A stretch of DNA of 64,000 nucleotides from Zeimonas sp044507525 (GCA_044507525.1 JBIQJM010000001.1:49678-113677); one strand, 5' to 3'; numbered from the stretch's first letter, positions 26,716-35,684 are shown. Translations and numbers: made by a program. Notes: generated from the letters alone by a model not told the origin.

Positions 26716-28029
26716 TCACCGCTCGACGCGCAACAGCGGCTCGAGCGCCCGCACCGTCCGCTCGGTCGCGCCGCGGTGGCGCGCCGTGAACGCGAGTGCA
26801 CGGTCGCTCATCGACTGGCGCCGCTCGGGTTCCAGCACGATCTCCAGCGCCTTCTTCACCGCGCGCGCCGCGTCGGGCACGCGGATCGCCGCATCGGCAT
26901 CGATCGCGCGCTCGGCGGCCTCGGCGAAGTTGAAGGTGTGCGGACCGACGATCACCGGGACCCCGGCCGCACACGCCTCGATCAGGTTCTGCCCGCCGTA
27001 GGGAAGCAGCGAACCGCCGATGATCGCCACGTCGGCCAGCGCGTACCAGGCGGACATCTCGCCCATCGAATCGCCGAGGATCACCTGCGCGTCGCAGCGC
27101 TGCCCCTCGGGGATCCGGCTGCGCCTCGCCAGGCGCCAGCCGTGCGATTCGATCAGCGTCGCCACCGCATCGAAGCGCTGCGGATGCCGGGGCACGATCA
27201 CGAGCAGCGGCGGAAAGCGGCTGGCGAGCGACGGCGGCAGCAGCGCCGACGCCCAGGCGTCGAGCAGCAGCGCTTCCTCGCCTTCGCGCGTGCTCGCCGC
27301 GACGACGCAGAAGCGCGGCAAGCCGTCGGCACGCTGTGCGGCGAGCCAGTCGATGCGCCATTGGTGCCCGAGCGCCTCGAGCCGCGGCGCCGAACCGACG
27401 TCGAACTTCAGGTTGCCGAGCACGCGCGCGTCGCCGCGGCCCAGCTGCGCGAGCCGGCTCGCGTCATCCTGCGATTGCGCCAGCACCAGATCGAGCTTCG
27501 CGAGCGCAGGCTCGATCAGCCGCGCCCAGCGCTGTCCCTTGCGCAGCGAACGCTCGGAGAGGCGCGCGTTGACGAGCGCGAGCCGTACCCCTTCGTCGTG
27601 CGCGATCGCGACGAGGTTCGGCCACAGCTCGGTCTCCATCAGCAGCCCGACCGACGGGCGCCACGCACGAAGGAAGCGGCGCACGGCGAAGGGATAGTCG
27701 TACGGCAGGTAGGCGCGATGGATGCGCGGGTGCGAGAACAGCGCAGCGGCCGCTTCGCGCCCGGTCGGCGTCATGTGCGTGACGAGCAGCTCGTACTGCG
27801 GATAGCGCTCGAGCAGCGCATCGACCAGCGGTTGCGCCGCGCGCGTCTCGCCGACCGAAACCGCGTGCAGCCAGATCAGCGGCTGGAGGTCGCCGCGCGG
27901 CGAATGCGCGCCGAAGCGCTCGCCGAGGTGGTGCCGGTACCCGGGCTGGCGGCGCGAGCGCCACAGCAGGTGCACGAAGAGCCACGGCATCGCCAGGTAC
28001 CAGGCGATCGTGTATAGCCACCGTGCCAT
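26716..28029 (-). CDS. waaA: 3-deoxy-D-manno-octulosonic acid (Kdo) transferase WaaA
   Basis: WaaA/KdtA (437 aa) adds Kdo from CMP-Kdo to lipid IVA, the first step of the LPS core. An N-terminal membrane anchor (about residues 5-22) precedes a GT-B fold. Family stretches are LIWLHAVSVGETRAAQPLV with the catalytic-base glutamate, PYDYPFAVRRFL, LMETELWPN, the CMP-binding region VAASTREGEE and IIGGSLLPYGGQNLIEACA. Length is standard. It sits at the start of the LPS-related end of the window, though the O-antigen block begins only after an H-NS gene. Confidence 0.96.
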   Translation of the reverse strand: MARWLYTIAWYLAMPWLFVHLLWRSRRQPGYRHHLGERFGAHSPRGDLQPLIWLHAVSVGETRAAQPLVDALLERYPQYELLVTHMTPTGREAAAALFSHPRIHRAYLPYDYPFAVRRFLRAWRPSVGLLMETELWPNLVAIAHDEGVRLALVNARLSERSLRKGQRWARLIEPALAKLDLVLAQSQDDASRLAQLGRGDARVLGNLKFDVGSAPRLEALGHQWRIDWLAAQRADGLPRFCVVAASTREGEEALLLDAWASALLPPSLASRFPPLLVIVPRHPQRFDAVATLIESHGWRLARRSRIPEGQRCDAQVILGDSMGEMSAWYALADVAIIGGSLLPYGGQNLIEACAAGVPVIVGPHTFNFAEAAERAIDADAAIRVPDAARAVKKALEIVLEPERRQSMSDRALAFTARHRGATERTVRALEPLLRVER

Positions 28030-28050
28030 GTCGCGAGAGAGCGTCCGCAG

Positions 28051-28134
28051 TCAGCGTTCCCGGAACGGATCGACGGTCTCGAGCCCGTCGAAATCCTGGC
28101 CGAGCAGCACGTTCGTGTCGAAGAACCTATGCAT
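28051..28134 (-). pseudogene. remnant of a PIN-domain toxin with internal deletion
   Basis: A 27-codon reading frame whose first 11 codons, MHRFFDTNVLL, match the start of VapC-like PIN toxins (the DTN with the first catalytic aspartate) and whose last 16, GQDFDGLETVDPFRER, match their C-terminal end (the usual D-x-F-D-G-L-x-V-x-N/D-P-F). About 100 central residues are missing, and the ends are joined in frame. It is therefore a collapsed, inactive toxin gene. It lies 59 bases downstream of an equally truncated antitoxin remnant on the same strand. Recognition rests on two short motifs but both are in the right order and orientation. Confidence 0.6.
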
Positions 28135-28192
28135 CAATGGAGATACTGCGGTTCGTGGCGCGTCGGGCAGCCGGCGCCGCGCCGGCATCGCC

Positions 28193-28270
28193 TCACGACC
28201 CCTGCTCCTGCGCGCGCATGCGCCGGCTCCGGAGCACCACTTCGTCGACGGCGATGATGAGATTGCTCAT
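28193..28270 (-). pseudogene. remnant of an antitoxin paired with the PIN relic
   Basis: A 25-codon frame starting MSNLIIAVDEVVLRS and reaching RAQEQGS before a stop. This is the N-terminal DNA-binding strand-helix of short antitoxins that precede PIN toxins (usually continuing TSVNAxxRxYL for a further 50 residues). Here the rest is missing. The upstream sequence has a possible -10 TACACT (28305-28300) and an inverted GTGCT/AGCAC pair (28285-28289 and 28305-28309), which could be the old promoter/operator. Confidence 0.5.
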
Positions 28271-28646
28271 CCGAATCTGCACTCGTGCTGGACGAATCAA
28301 GTGTAGCACCAGCCCCCGGATGCAAACCTTTTCGTGCCGCCACCCGCTTCGGAACGAATAAAGGTCGCGAGCGATTCTCGTGCGGGTCGTCCGGGAGGCC
28401 TTCGGCGCGGCAGTCGACCCGCGACGCGCGTCGACGGAAGGCCGCGAGCCCGTGCTTTTCGTCGCGCTGCCGGGCCGACCGCACACCGGACTCGCCGGCG
28501 CGCAGATTTTCGTGCCGGGACAAACGGAATAACCCACCGACCCTATATTTCGGTATGCCCTCGGGATCGGCTATGGCAGTATTCCGCAACGCGCGAATCG
28601 ACTGACACGCGCATCGGAAACAAGCACCGGGGAGTATCAAAGAAAA
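28271..28646. other. intergenic region upstream of the H-NS-family gene
   Basis: About 375 bases without a recognisable gene. The last 150 bases before the H-NS gene are clearly richer in A and T than the surroundings, as expected of an H-NS promoter. A TATATT hexamer at 28544-28549 could be a -10 box, but no matching -35 was found. Open frames on both strands show no family motif. Confidence 0.4.
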
Positions 28647-28994
28647 ATGCCGCGTAAATCTTATGAATCCATCCGCAAGCAGATCGAGAAACTCGAGGCG
28701 CAGGCCGCGAAACTCGAGGCGGTCGCCGACGAGAAGAAGAAAAAGGCCGTCGGGCAGGTCGTGACGCTGATGAAGAAGCTCGACGTCACTCCCGAAGACA
28801 TCATGGAATATCGCCCGCGGCGCGGTCGCGGCCGCGCCGCGAAGAAGGCGACGGCACGCCCCCGCAAACCGGTCGCGCCGAAGTTCCGCAACAGCAAGAC
28901 CGGCGAAACCTGGAGCGGTCGCGGCCGCACGCCGCGCTGGCTCGCCGCCCTGGAAGCGCAAGGGAAATCGCGCGAGGACTACCGCATCCAGTGA
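28647..28994 (+). CDS. H-NS family nucleoid-associated protein
   Basis: A 115-aa H-NS/BpH3-type protein that probably silences AT-rich or acquired DNA. The N-terminal coiled coil (SYESIRKQIEKLEAQAAKLE, residues 5-24, and on to about 45) mediates dimers. A basic linker rich in R, K, G and A (about 57-75) leads to the C-terminal AT-hook-like DNA-binding domain with FRNSKTGETWSGRGRTPRWL; the R-G-R-T-P-R core is the family hallmark. It is the only rightward gene at the border of a long leftward polysaccharide block, ending in a convergent junction with the phosphomannomutase gene. Confidence 0.93.
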   Translation: MPRKSYESIRKQIEKLEAQAAKLEAVADEKKKKAVGQVVTLMKKLDVTPEDIMEYRPRRGRGRAAKKATARPRKPVAPKFRNSKTGETWSGRGRTPRWLAALEAQGKSREDYRIQ

Positions 28995-29010
28995 CGTAGT
29001 TCCGAAAATC

Positions 29011-29038
29011 GGGGACGGACGCCGTTCGGCCGGTCCCC
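29011..29038 (+). terminator. likely terminator of the H-NS gene
   Basis: GGGGAC at 29011-29016 pairs with GTCCCC at 29033-29038, enclosing an inner GCC-GTTC-GGC stem. It begins 17 bases after the H-NS stop. No T-run follows. Confidence 0.45.
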
Positions 29039-29054
29039 TGCCCCCTCCTGACGA

Positions 29055-29076
29055 CCGGATCGAAATCGCGATCCGG
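29055..29076 (-). terminator. hairpin at the 3' end of the polysaccharide block
   Basis: A perfect eight-base-pair stem, CCGGATCG-aaatcg-CGATCCGG, lies 11 bases beyond the stop of the leftward phosphomannomutase gene. It may end transcription of the long leftward operon. No strong T-run is seen. Confidence 0.4.
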
Positions 29077-29086
29077 GTCTCTCCGC

Positions 29087-30478
29087 CTAGAAAGGAAGCA
29101 GCGCCTCGGGCGCGATGCGGCGAATCGCGCTCCTGAAATCCGCCTGGATCCGTTCGAGCGCCGCCGGCGTGTCGGCTTCGAAGCGGATCACCACCACCGG
29201 CGTCGTGTTCGACGGACGCGCAAGACCGAAGCCGTCCGGGTACTCGACGCGAACGCCGTCGATCGTGATCACGTCGGTCGCGCCTTCGAAACGCGCCTCG
29301 CGCTTCAGCCTCTCGACGAGCGCGAAATTCTCGCCCTCGGCGGTCTTCAGGTGCAGCTCCGGCGTCGCCGGCGAATCGGGCAACGCATTGAGCTCGGCGG
29401 ACGGGTCGGCGCTTTGCGAGAGAATCTCGAGCAGCCGCGCGCCGGTATAAAGACCGTCGTCGAAGCCGTACCAGCGCTCCTTGAAAAAAACGTGCCCGCT
29501 CATCTCACCGGCGAGCGGCGCCCCGCTTTCCTTCAGCTTCGCCTTGATCAGCGAATGCCCGGTGCGCCACATCGTCGGCCGCCCGCCGTGCCGGCGCACG
29601 AAGGCCGCGACGTTTCGACTGCACTTGACGTCGTAGATGATCTCGGCGCCGGGATTGCGCGAGAGCACGTCCTTCGCGAAGAGCATCAGCTGGCGGTCGG
29701 GATAGATGATGCTTCCGTCCTTCGTCACGACGCCGAGCCGATCGCCGTCGCCGTCGAAGGCCAGTCCGATCTCGGCATCGCTTTCCCGCAGGCAGCGGAT
29801 CAGGTCCTGCAGGTTCTCGGGATGCGCGGGATCCGGATGGTGGTTCGGGAAGGTTCCGTCGACATCGCAGAAGAGTTCGATCACTTCGCAGCCGAGTGCA
29901 CGGAAGAGCCGCGGAGCGATCGCGCCGGCGACGCCGTTGCCGCAGTCGACGGCGATCTTCATCGGGCGCGCGAGCTTCGCATCGCCGACGATGCGATCGA
30001 CGTAGCGCTGCGACAGGTCCACGGTGCGATACCCGCCGCGCTCTGCGGCCGCACCCCCCTTCGTCGATCCCGACTCGATGGAGCGGCGCAGCGCCTGGAT
30101 CGCATCGCCGTGGATGGCGTCGCCGGCGACCACCATCTTCAGCCCGTTGTAGTCGGGGGGATTGTGGCTGCCGGTGACCGCGACCCCGGTTCCGGTGTCG
30201 AGCTCGAAAGTCGCGTAATACACGACCGGCGTCGGAACCATGCCGACATCGACGACCGAAACGCCGGCGTCGCGAAAACCGTCGGAGAGTGCAGCCGCGA
30301 GCCTGGGGCCGGACAGGCGCCCGTCGCGGCCGATCACCGTCTCGCGCGCCCCGGCCTGGCGCGCCTGCGCACCGAGCGCCAGGCCGATCGCGCGCACCGC
30401 GTCGACGGTCAGGGTGTCGTCGACGATGCCGCGGATGTCGTAGGCCTTGAAGATCGACGCAGAGATACGGACGGACAT
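29087..30478 (-). CDS. algC: phosphomannomutase/phosphoglucomutase (AlgC type)
   Basis: A 463-aa alpha-D-phosphohexomutase, the same length as Pseudomonas AlgC. It interconverts the 6- and 1-phosphates of mannose or glucose, feeding GDP-mannose, dTDP- and UDP-sugars. The phosphoserine loop TGSHNPP has S104, the metal loop FDGDGDR has D242, D244 and D246, and the sugar-binding loop GEMSGH is intact. The ATG at 30478 has GGAGG ten bases upstream; a longer frame of 18 codons is less likely. It is the last gene of the leftward polysaccharide block and serves the gmd and rfb pathways. Confidence 0.95.
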   Translation of the reverse strand: MSVRISASIFKAYDIRGIVDDTLTVDAVRAIGLALGAQARQAGARETVIGRDGRLSGPRLAAALSDGFRDAGVSVVDVGMVPTPVVYYATFELDTGTGVAVTGSHNPPDYNGLKMVVAGDAIHGDAIQALRRSIESGSTKGGAAAERGGYRTVDLSQRYVDRIVGDAKLARPMKIAVDCGNGVAGAIAPRLFRALGCEVIELFCDVDGTFPNHHPDPAHPENLQDLIRCLRESDAEIGLAFDGDGDRLGVVTKDGSIIYPDRQLMLFAKDVLSRNPGAEIIYDVKCSRNVAAFVRRHGGRPTMWRTGHSLIKAKLKESGAPLAGEMSGHVFFKERWYGFDDGLYTGARLLEILSQSADPSAELNALPDSPATPELHLKTAEGENFALVERLKREARFEGATDVITIDGVRVEYPDGFGLARPSNTTPVVVIRFEADTPAALERIQADFRSAIRRIAPEALLPF

Positions 30479-30503
30479 CAGGCGGCAGCCTCCACAGCGT
30501 GGT

Positions 30504-32390
30504 TCATTGAGCCCCCGCAGCCGAGCTCCCACCGGTCACCACGCGCAGCGTCGGTGCCGGCTTCACGAGAAACGGCGTGTATTCGGGAACACGCGCGGCG
30601 AGCTCCCTTCGCACCGTGAGATCGTCGGTCGGCGCAGGCTGTTCCAGCCAGGCGCGCACCGACGCGAGAAAGTCGACGTCGACGGGACGCGAGCGCGCGA
30701 TGCGCAGTTTCGGATGCGGCGTCTCGCGCGTCTGCTCGGCATCGGCGAGCAGCTCCTCGAAGAGCTTCTCGCCCGGGCGCAACCCGGTGAACTCGATGCG
30801 AATGTCCGACTCCGAGTATCCGGACAAACGGATCATGTTGCGCGCGAGGTCGACGATGCGCACCGGCTCGCCCATGTCGAGAACGAAGATCTCGCCGCCG
30901 CCGCCCATCGCCGCGGCCTGGAGCACCAGCTGCGCCGCCTCCGGAATCGACATGAAGTAGCGCGTGATCTCCGGATGGGTGACGGTAACCGGCCCGCCGC
31001 GCGCGATCTGCGCCTGGAACTTCGGGATCACGCTTCCGGCGCTGCCGAGCACGTTGCCGAAGCGCACCATCTCGAACTGCGTACGCCCGCCCGACGCCTG
31101 CAGCGCCTGGCACGACATCTCGGCGAGGCGTTTCGTGGCCCCCATCACGTTCGTCGGATTGACCGCCTTGTCCGTGGAGATCAGTACGAAGCGTTCGGCG
31201 TCGTATCGCTGCGCGCACTCGGCCACCCGCAGCGTACCCAGCACGTTGTTGCGCACCGCCTGCCAGGCGTTGCCGACCTCCATCAGCGGCACGTGCTTGT
31301 AGGCGGCAGCATGGAAGACCACCTGGGGACGAAAGCCGTCGAACACCTCGTCGACCCGCTCGGCATCCTTGACGTCGCCGGCGAGTGCGACGAGCGGGAC
31401 GTCGGGCCGGTTCACCGCGAACCACTGCTCGAGCGAGTACAGCGCGAACTCGCTCTGTTCGAAGAGGATCAGCTTCGCGGGCTCGAAACGCGCGAGCTGG
31501 CGGCACAACTCGCTGCCGATCGAGCCGCCGGCGCCGGTGACGAGCACCGACCTGCCGGCCAGCATCGCGGAGACGTTCTCGGTGTCGATATGGACGGTGT
31601 CCCTGCCGAGAAGGTCGTCGATCTCGAGCGGGCGAATCGACGAGACCGCGACGCGTCCCGAGATGATGTCGTCGACCCCCGGTACCGTGAACACGTGCGC
31701 ACCCGCCTGGACGGCGAGGTCGGCTGCCTTGCGGCGCACCGACGTTCCGGTCGAGGGCAATGCGAGGATGACGTGACGCGCCTTCTCCGCAGCGACGACC
31801 TTGGGCAGCGTGTCGATCGCACCGAAGATCGGAGCACCGAGGATCTCGCGCTTCCATTTCGCCGGGTCGTCGTCGACCAGGCCGACGACGCGCCAGTCGG
31901 GGTTGCGCTCTAGCTCGCGTACGAGCAGGGCTCCCCCGCGCCCGGCACCGACGATGACGACGGGCTTGCCTTGTGCGATCAGCCCGCCGTAGAGACGGTG
32001 CTCCTTCAACATCCGGTAGGCGGCACGGCCGCCGGCCATCCAGGCGACGAGGAGCAGCGGGTAGAGAACGAGAATCGAACGCGGCACTGCCGGATGGATT
32101 CGGTTCAGCGCCACGAAGACCAGGAGGACGACGGTAGAGGCAGCGACTGCGCGCAGCACGCGCTTGAGGTCCGGCAGGCTCGCGAAGATCCACAGCCCGC
32201 GGTACAAGCCAGCCCACAGACATGCGAAGGCGTGCGCGGGAACCAGGAACAGCGCACCGGCCACGATCTGCCGTTCGTAGGCCTCGGGCCATTCGAGGTT
32301 GAAGCGCAAGGCGAAGGCACCCACCCACGCAACGATCGGCGCGGCGACGTCGAACAGAAAGACCAGCAGGGAGCGGGCGGATACGTTCAT
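30504..32390 (-). CDS. wbpM: WbpM/CapD-type UDP-GlcNAc 4,6-dehydratase (membrane)
   Basis: A 628-aa polysaccharide-biosynthesis nucleotide-sugar dehydratase. Four N-terminal transmembrane helices (about residues 8-125) precede a first Rossmann region (VVIVGAGRGGALLVREL) and the catalytic short-chain-dehydrogenase domain from about residue 270 (SVLVTGAGGSIGSELCRQL). The active-site block is LISTDKAVNPTNVMGATKR, with Met in place of the usual Tyr, as in WbpM. It converts UDP-GlcNAc to the 4-keto-6-deoxy sugar needed for FucNAc or QuiNAc. The frame runs upstream to a TTG overlapping the wbpL stop; 32390 was chosen because it falls just before the first helix. Confidence 0.93.
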   Translation of the reverse strand: MNVSARSLLVFLFDVAAPIVAWVGAFALRFNLEWPEAYERQIVAGALFLVPAHAFACLWAGLYRGLWIFASLPDLKRVLRAVAASTVVLLVFVALNRIHPAVPRSILVLYPLLLVAWMAGGRAAYRMLKEHRLYGGLIAQGKPVVIVGAGRGGALLVRELERNPDWRVVGLVDDDPAKWKREILGAPIFGAIDTLPKVVAAEKARHVILALPSTGTSVRRKAADLAVQAGAHVFTVPGVDDIISGRVAVSSIRPLEIDDLLGRDTVHIDTENVSAMLAGRSVLVTGAGGSIGSELCRQLARFEPAKLILFEQSEFALYSLEQWFAVNRPDVPLVALAGDVKDAERVDEVFDGFRPQVVFHAAAYKHVPLMEVGNAWQAVRNNVLGTLRVAECAQRYDAERFVLISTDKAVNPTNVMGATKRLAEMSCQALQASGGRTQFEMVRFGNVLGSAGSVIPKFQAQIARGGPVTVTHPEITRYFMSIPEAAQLVLQAAAMGGGGEIFVLDMGEPVRIVDLARNMIRLSGYSESDIRIEFTGLRPGEKLFEELLADAEQTRETPHPKLRIARSRPVDVDFLASVRAWLEQPAPTDDLTVRRELAARVPEYTPFLVKPAPTLRVVTGGSSAAGAQ

Positions 32391-32464
32391 GCGCTTGCGG
32401 GGGAAGGGAGCCGATGGTAACGCGATCCCGGTCATGGCCTGCAAGTGACCGACCCGGGATTGCC

Positions 32465-33493
32465 TCAACGCGCGAGAGGTTTCTCCTCACCCGCGTGGAG
32501 TCCGAGCGCCATCGCCAGCAAGGGGAGATACGCGATCGACAACGCCGTGAACGCATCGAGAAGGCCGAGTGCGACACAGGCCGCGATCGGGAACAGCCAT
32601 AGCGCATTGATGAACGCAACGCCGAGCGTGACGGGAAGATGTCCACCGAAGCGGCGAGACGCGTGCTGGTAGGCGTGGCTCCGGTGCGCCTCGTATACGC
32701 GTTCTCCGCGCATCAGTCGGCGCACCAGAGTCACGGTGGCATCCACGACGAACACGCCCAGCAGGATCTGCCACGCCCAGAACAGCGTCGGCTCGATCCA
32801 CCCCGCCTGCACGGACAGCGCGCCGAGCACGATGCCAAGGAAGCCACTGCCGGCGTCGCCCATGAAGATCCTTGCCGGGGGAAGGTTCCAATACAGGAAG
32901 CCGGCGGTTGCAGCCGCCAGCATCGACGGCGCAGCAGCAAGAGCCGGTTGCGCCGCTATCACGTACAGCAGCGCGCCGCCGACCAATACGCTGATCGCCT
33001 CCACGCTCGCGATTCCGTCGATGCCGTCCATGAAGTTGTAGAGGTTCAGCAGCCAGACCAGGTACACGGCCAGCAGTGCCGAACCGAGCCAGCCGGTGAC
33101 CGGCCCCAGGAGCGGCAGCTCCAGCGGCGGCATGCCGCCCAGCCAGTGCATCGCCCACAGCGCTGCGACGAAGTGGGCCACCAACCGCCAGCGGGCTGCG
33201 ACGTGCCTGTGGTCGTCGGCGAAGCCGACGACCGCGACGAGCGCGCCCGCGCCGCAGATCGCCCACACGGAATCCCATGGAAGAAGCCCGCGATGCGCCA
33301 ACCAGGGCAAGGTCGCGAGCGAGACGATGACGATCGCGACCCCGCCGCCGCGGGGCGTCGCAACGGCATGCGAGCTGCGGGCGTTGGGAATGTCGAGGAC
33401 GTGGTGCACGAGCGCATATCGGCGCACTGCGCCCGTGAGGAACGCCGATGCGCACGAGGTCAGCACCAGCGCAAGCAGCGCGGTCGTCGTCAC
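32465..33493 (-). CDS. wbpL: WbpL/WecA-type polyisoprenyl-phosphate sugar-1-phosphate transferase
   Basis: A 342-aa integral membrane transferase of the WecA/MraY family, which starts O-antigen repeat synthesis by moving a HexNAc-1-phosphate (FucNAc, QuiNAc or GlcNAc) to undecaprenyl phosphate. Family motifs are DIPNARSSHAVATPRGGG near residues 33-50, VGFADDHRHVAARWRL, NFMDGIDGIA and FMGDAGSGFLG, the last two holding the Mg/catalytic aspartates. About ten helices are visible. The start is GTG at 33493, overlapping the stop of the epimerase/reductase gene (GTGA); the large frame upstream is a shadow of that gene. Confidence 0.93.
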   Translation of the reverse strand: MTTTALLALVLTSCASAFLTGAVRRYALVHHVLDIPNARSSHAVATPRGGGVAIVIVSLATLPWLAHRGLLPWDSVWAICGAGALVAVVGFADDHRHVAARWRLVAHFVAALWAMHWLGGMPPLELPLLGPVTGWLGSALLAVYLVWLLNLYNFMDGIDGIASVEAISVLVGGALLYVIAAQPALAAAPSMLAAATAGFLYWNLPPARIFMGDAGSGFLGIVLGALSVQAGWIEPTLFWAWQILLGVFVVDATVTLVRRLMRGERVYEAHRSHAYQHASRRFGGHLPVTLGVAFINALWLFPIAACVALGLLDAFTALSIAYLPLLAMALGLHAGEEKPLAR

Positions 33494-34479
33494 GGCCTGC
33501 CCTGGCGGAGGAAATGCTCGGCGGTCCGGCGAAGGCCGTCGTCGACGCGGACAGGCGGCGTCCAGCCGAGCGTCCGGTGCGCCTTGGAGATGTCGGCTTG
33601 CAGGTTTCCGAACAGGCGCCGCGCCACCGAGCGCTTGCCGAGCAGCGCTGCCGCGCTTTCCAGCCACGACACCGGAACGGGCACGAGCCGCGCCGGCACG
33701 CCGAGTGCGGCAGCCAGTCGGCGAAGCAGCCCCGTGGTCGAGAGATCTTCGCCGTCTCCCGCGAGGAACACCTGGTTGGCCGCCGACGGATGCACGAGAC
33801 AGGTAGCGACGAGGTCGACGAGATTGTCGACGCCGACCAGCGTGCGTCGATTGTGAATCGCGCCCAGCGGCAAAGGCACACCGCGATGCAGCCAGCGCAT
33901 CATGGCCAGGAAATTCGCCTTGACCCCCGGTCCGTAGACCAGCGGCGGGCGAATGACGACCACTTCCATCGGCCCGTCACGGCCGAGCCGAAGCAGCACG
34001 TCTTCCGCCTCCCGCTTCGAGACGCCATACGGGTCCACGGGTGCGGGGAAGTCGTCCTCCGCGAACGGCGCGCGACCGGTCGTCGACTCGCCGTTGACCT
34101 TGATCGAACTGAGGAACACCAGGCGGCGAACGCCTGCCCGTGCAGCGGCATGCGCGAGCGCGCGCGTCCCTTCCACGTTGGCCAGGCGAAAAGCCGACAG
34201 CGGATCGGCAGCCGTGTCGCGCATCACGTGCACGCGCGCGGCAAGATGCACGATGCAATCCACACCGCGCACCGCATCTGCCCAGGCTGCAGCCTCGTCG
34301 AGTGAAGCAATGCGCACTTCGTCGTCCGCCTCGCGAGACACCCCCGCAGTGCGCACCGCGGCGCGTACCTGCCAGCCCCGCGCACCGAGCGCCGGGACGA
34401 GCGCCGAACCGATGAAGCCGCCCGCACCCGTCACGAGTACACGACCGTGCGTCGATGGCCCGGCCGACGCGCCTGTCAC
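33490..34479 (-). CDS. WbpV-like NAD-dependent 4-reductase/epimerase
   Basis: A 329-aa extended short-chain dehydrogenase acting on a nucleotide sugar. The NAD motif VTGAGGFIGSALVPAL is at about residues 13-28, the catalytic FLSSIKVNGE and Tyr-x3-Lys in DPYGVSKREAE are intact. Genes of this type next to wbpL and wbpM (as here) usually encode the 4-reductase giving UDP-D-FucNAc or UDP-D-QuiNAc, so that is the best guess; a UDP-hexose 4-epimerase is the alternative. It starts with GTG at 34479 overlapping the preceding glycosyltransferase stop. Confidence 0.87.
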   Translation of the reverse strand: MTGASAGPSTHGRVLVTGAGGFIGSALVPALGARGWQVRAAVRTAGVSREADDEVRIASLDEAAAWADAVRGVDCIVHLAARVHVMRDTAADPLSAFRLANVEGTRALAHAAARAGVRRLVFLSSIKVNGESTTGRAPFAEDDFPAPVDPYGVSKREAEDVLLRLGRDGPMEVVVIRPPLVYGPGVKANFLAMMRWLHRGVPLPLGAIHNRRTLVGVDNLVDLVATCLVHPSAANQVFLAGDGEDLSTTGLLRRLAAALGVPARLVPVPVSWLESAAALLGKRSVARRLFGNLQADISKAHRTLGWTPPVRVDDGLRRTAEHFLRQGRP

Positions 34480-35669
34480 GACGGCTGCAACTCCGACGCG
34501 GTCGACAGGACGTCCCGCGCCATCTCCTGCATGATTCTCGACCGAGCAAAGCGCTGGCGGAATGCCGAACGGTCGTAATGTCGCGAAGGACCGTCCAGCA
34601 GTGCTCGGAGTGCCGCGACCATCTGCTCCGTGTCGCAAGGGGGGAAGACGCGGGCCCCCGGAACCTGCGACCGCAGGAACTCCGCCGGGTAGCCCGCGAC
34701 GCCGGCCAGGACGGGCTTGCCCGTAGCCGCGTATTCGAACAACTTGGACGGCAATACCTTCCGAAAGGCTGCATGGTCGTTCAGGTGCAGGAACAGCACG
34801 TCCGCCGCTCGGTAGTGTTCCAGCAAGGTGTGACGAGGTACCGCGTCCCGTATTTCGACGTTCGAAAGGCCGGCACTCGACACGGCGTCTTCCAACGCCT
34901 TGCGACGCCCGCCATCGCCGATCAGCCGGAAGCGAACCTCGCCGTGCAACCGGCGCGCGGCCTCGGGGATGATGCGATGCAGCCCCTGGCCTTCGCCCAT
35001 GTTGCCCGCGTAGACCACCAGCGGGAGAGCACCATCCGGGCGAGCGGAGCGGAAATCCTGCTCCAGGAACTCGTCGTCGATCCCGTTGGTGAAGGTCCGG
35101 CAGGCCTGGGAAGGCGCGAGCGATGCGACGTACGGCAGGAAGCCGGCCGACACCACGTTCAGCCGACGTGCCGAGCGGAAGGTCCATCGCTCGACGCGTC
35201 GGAAGACGGGCAGAAGGTTGCGCAAGGCGCTGGCGTTCAGCACATCGGACATGGTATCGATGAACAGGTCCCGGATATCCAGGTACAGCGGCGCGCCGGC
35301 TCGGCGCGCGACCCAAGCCCCCATTGCGGCGGTCATCAGCCGGGAGGACGAGGCGTACACCAGATCCCAGCGCTGACCCCGCGTCGCGTTCAGGGCCTGG
35401 CGGGCGAAGGCCGCGAACGCCCGGGCCTGATCGACCATGCCGCTGCGGTGCGCCGGCAACGGCAGGCGCCGTATCTGCACGCCGTCGACGGTCTCGCTGG
35501 GCAGCGCACGAACCGCGTGCGACTGGTAGCGGTTGGGCATCGTGGTCACCACGTGCACTTCCAGCGCCTCGCCACCCTCGCGGCGCAGCGCCTGGACGAG
35601 CGCGTGAGCACGAAACGAACCCGCCGAGAGATCGGGCGGGTAGTAGAAAGACAGGACCAGGATTCGCAT
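34476..35669 (-). CDS. glycosyltransferase family 4 protein
   Basis: A 397-aa GT-B glycosyltransferase (GT4) that probably adds a sugar to the lipid-linked O-unit in the cytoplasm. It starts MRILVLSFYYPPDLSAGSFR, the GT4 acceptor-side opening. The donor-side domain includes VVYAGNMGEGQGL, RLIGDGGRRKALE and the E-x7-E-like region PSKLFEYAATGKPVLAGVAG. It is followed by wbpV with a four-base overlap, and lies 15 bases after the heparinase-like gene. Donor and acceptor are unknown. Confidence 0.92.
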   Translation of the reverse strand: MRILVLSFYYPPDLSAGSFRAHALVQALRREGGEALEVHVVTTMPNRYQSHAVRALPSETVDGVQIRRLPLPAHRSGMVDQARAFAAFARQALNATRGQRWDLVYASSSRLMTAAMGAWVARRAGAPLYLDIRDLFIDTMSDVLNASALRNLLPVFRRVERWTFRSARRLNVVSAGFLPYVASLAPSQACRTFTNGIDDEFLEQDFRSARPDGALPLVVYAGNMGEGQGLHRIIPEAARRLHGEVRFRLIGDGGRRKALEDAVSSAGLSNVEIRDAVPRHTLLEHYRAADVLFLHLNDHAAFRKVLPSKLFEYAATGKPVLAGVAGYPAEFLRSQVPGARVFPPCDTEQMVAALRALLDGPSRHYDRSAFRQRFARSRIMQEMARDVLSTASELQPS

Positions 35670-35684
35670 ACGTCGTCTGCGCCG

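Noticed and set aside
24287..28029. PIMT-rhodanese-TolC-waaA neighbourhood as a novel system
   Set aside because: This order is familiar in betaproteobacteria and each gene looks normal, so it is not reported as new.
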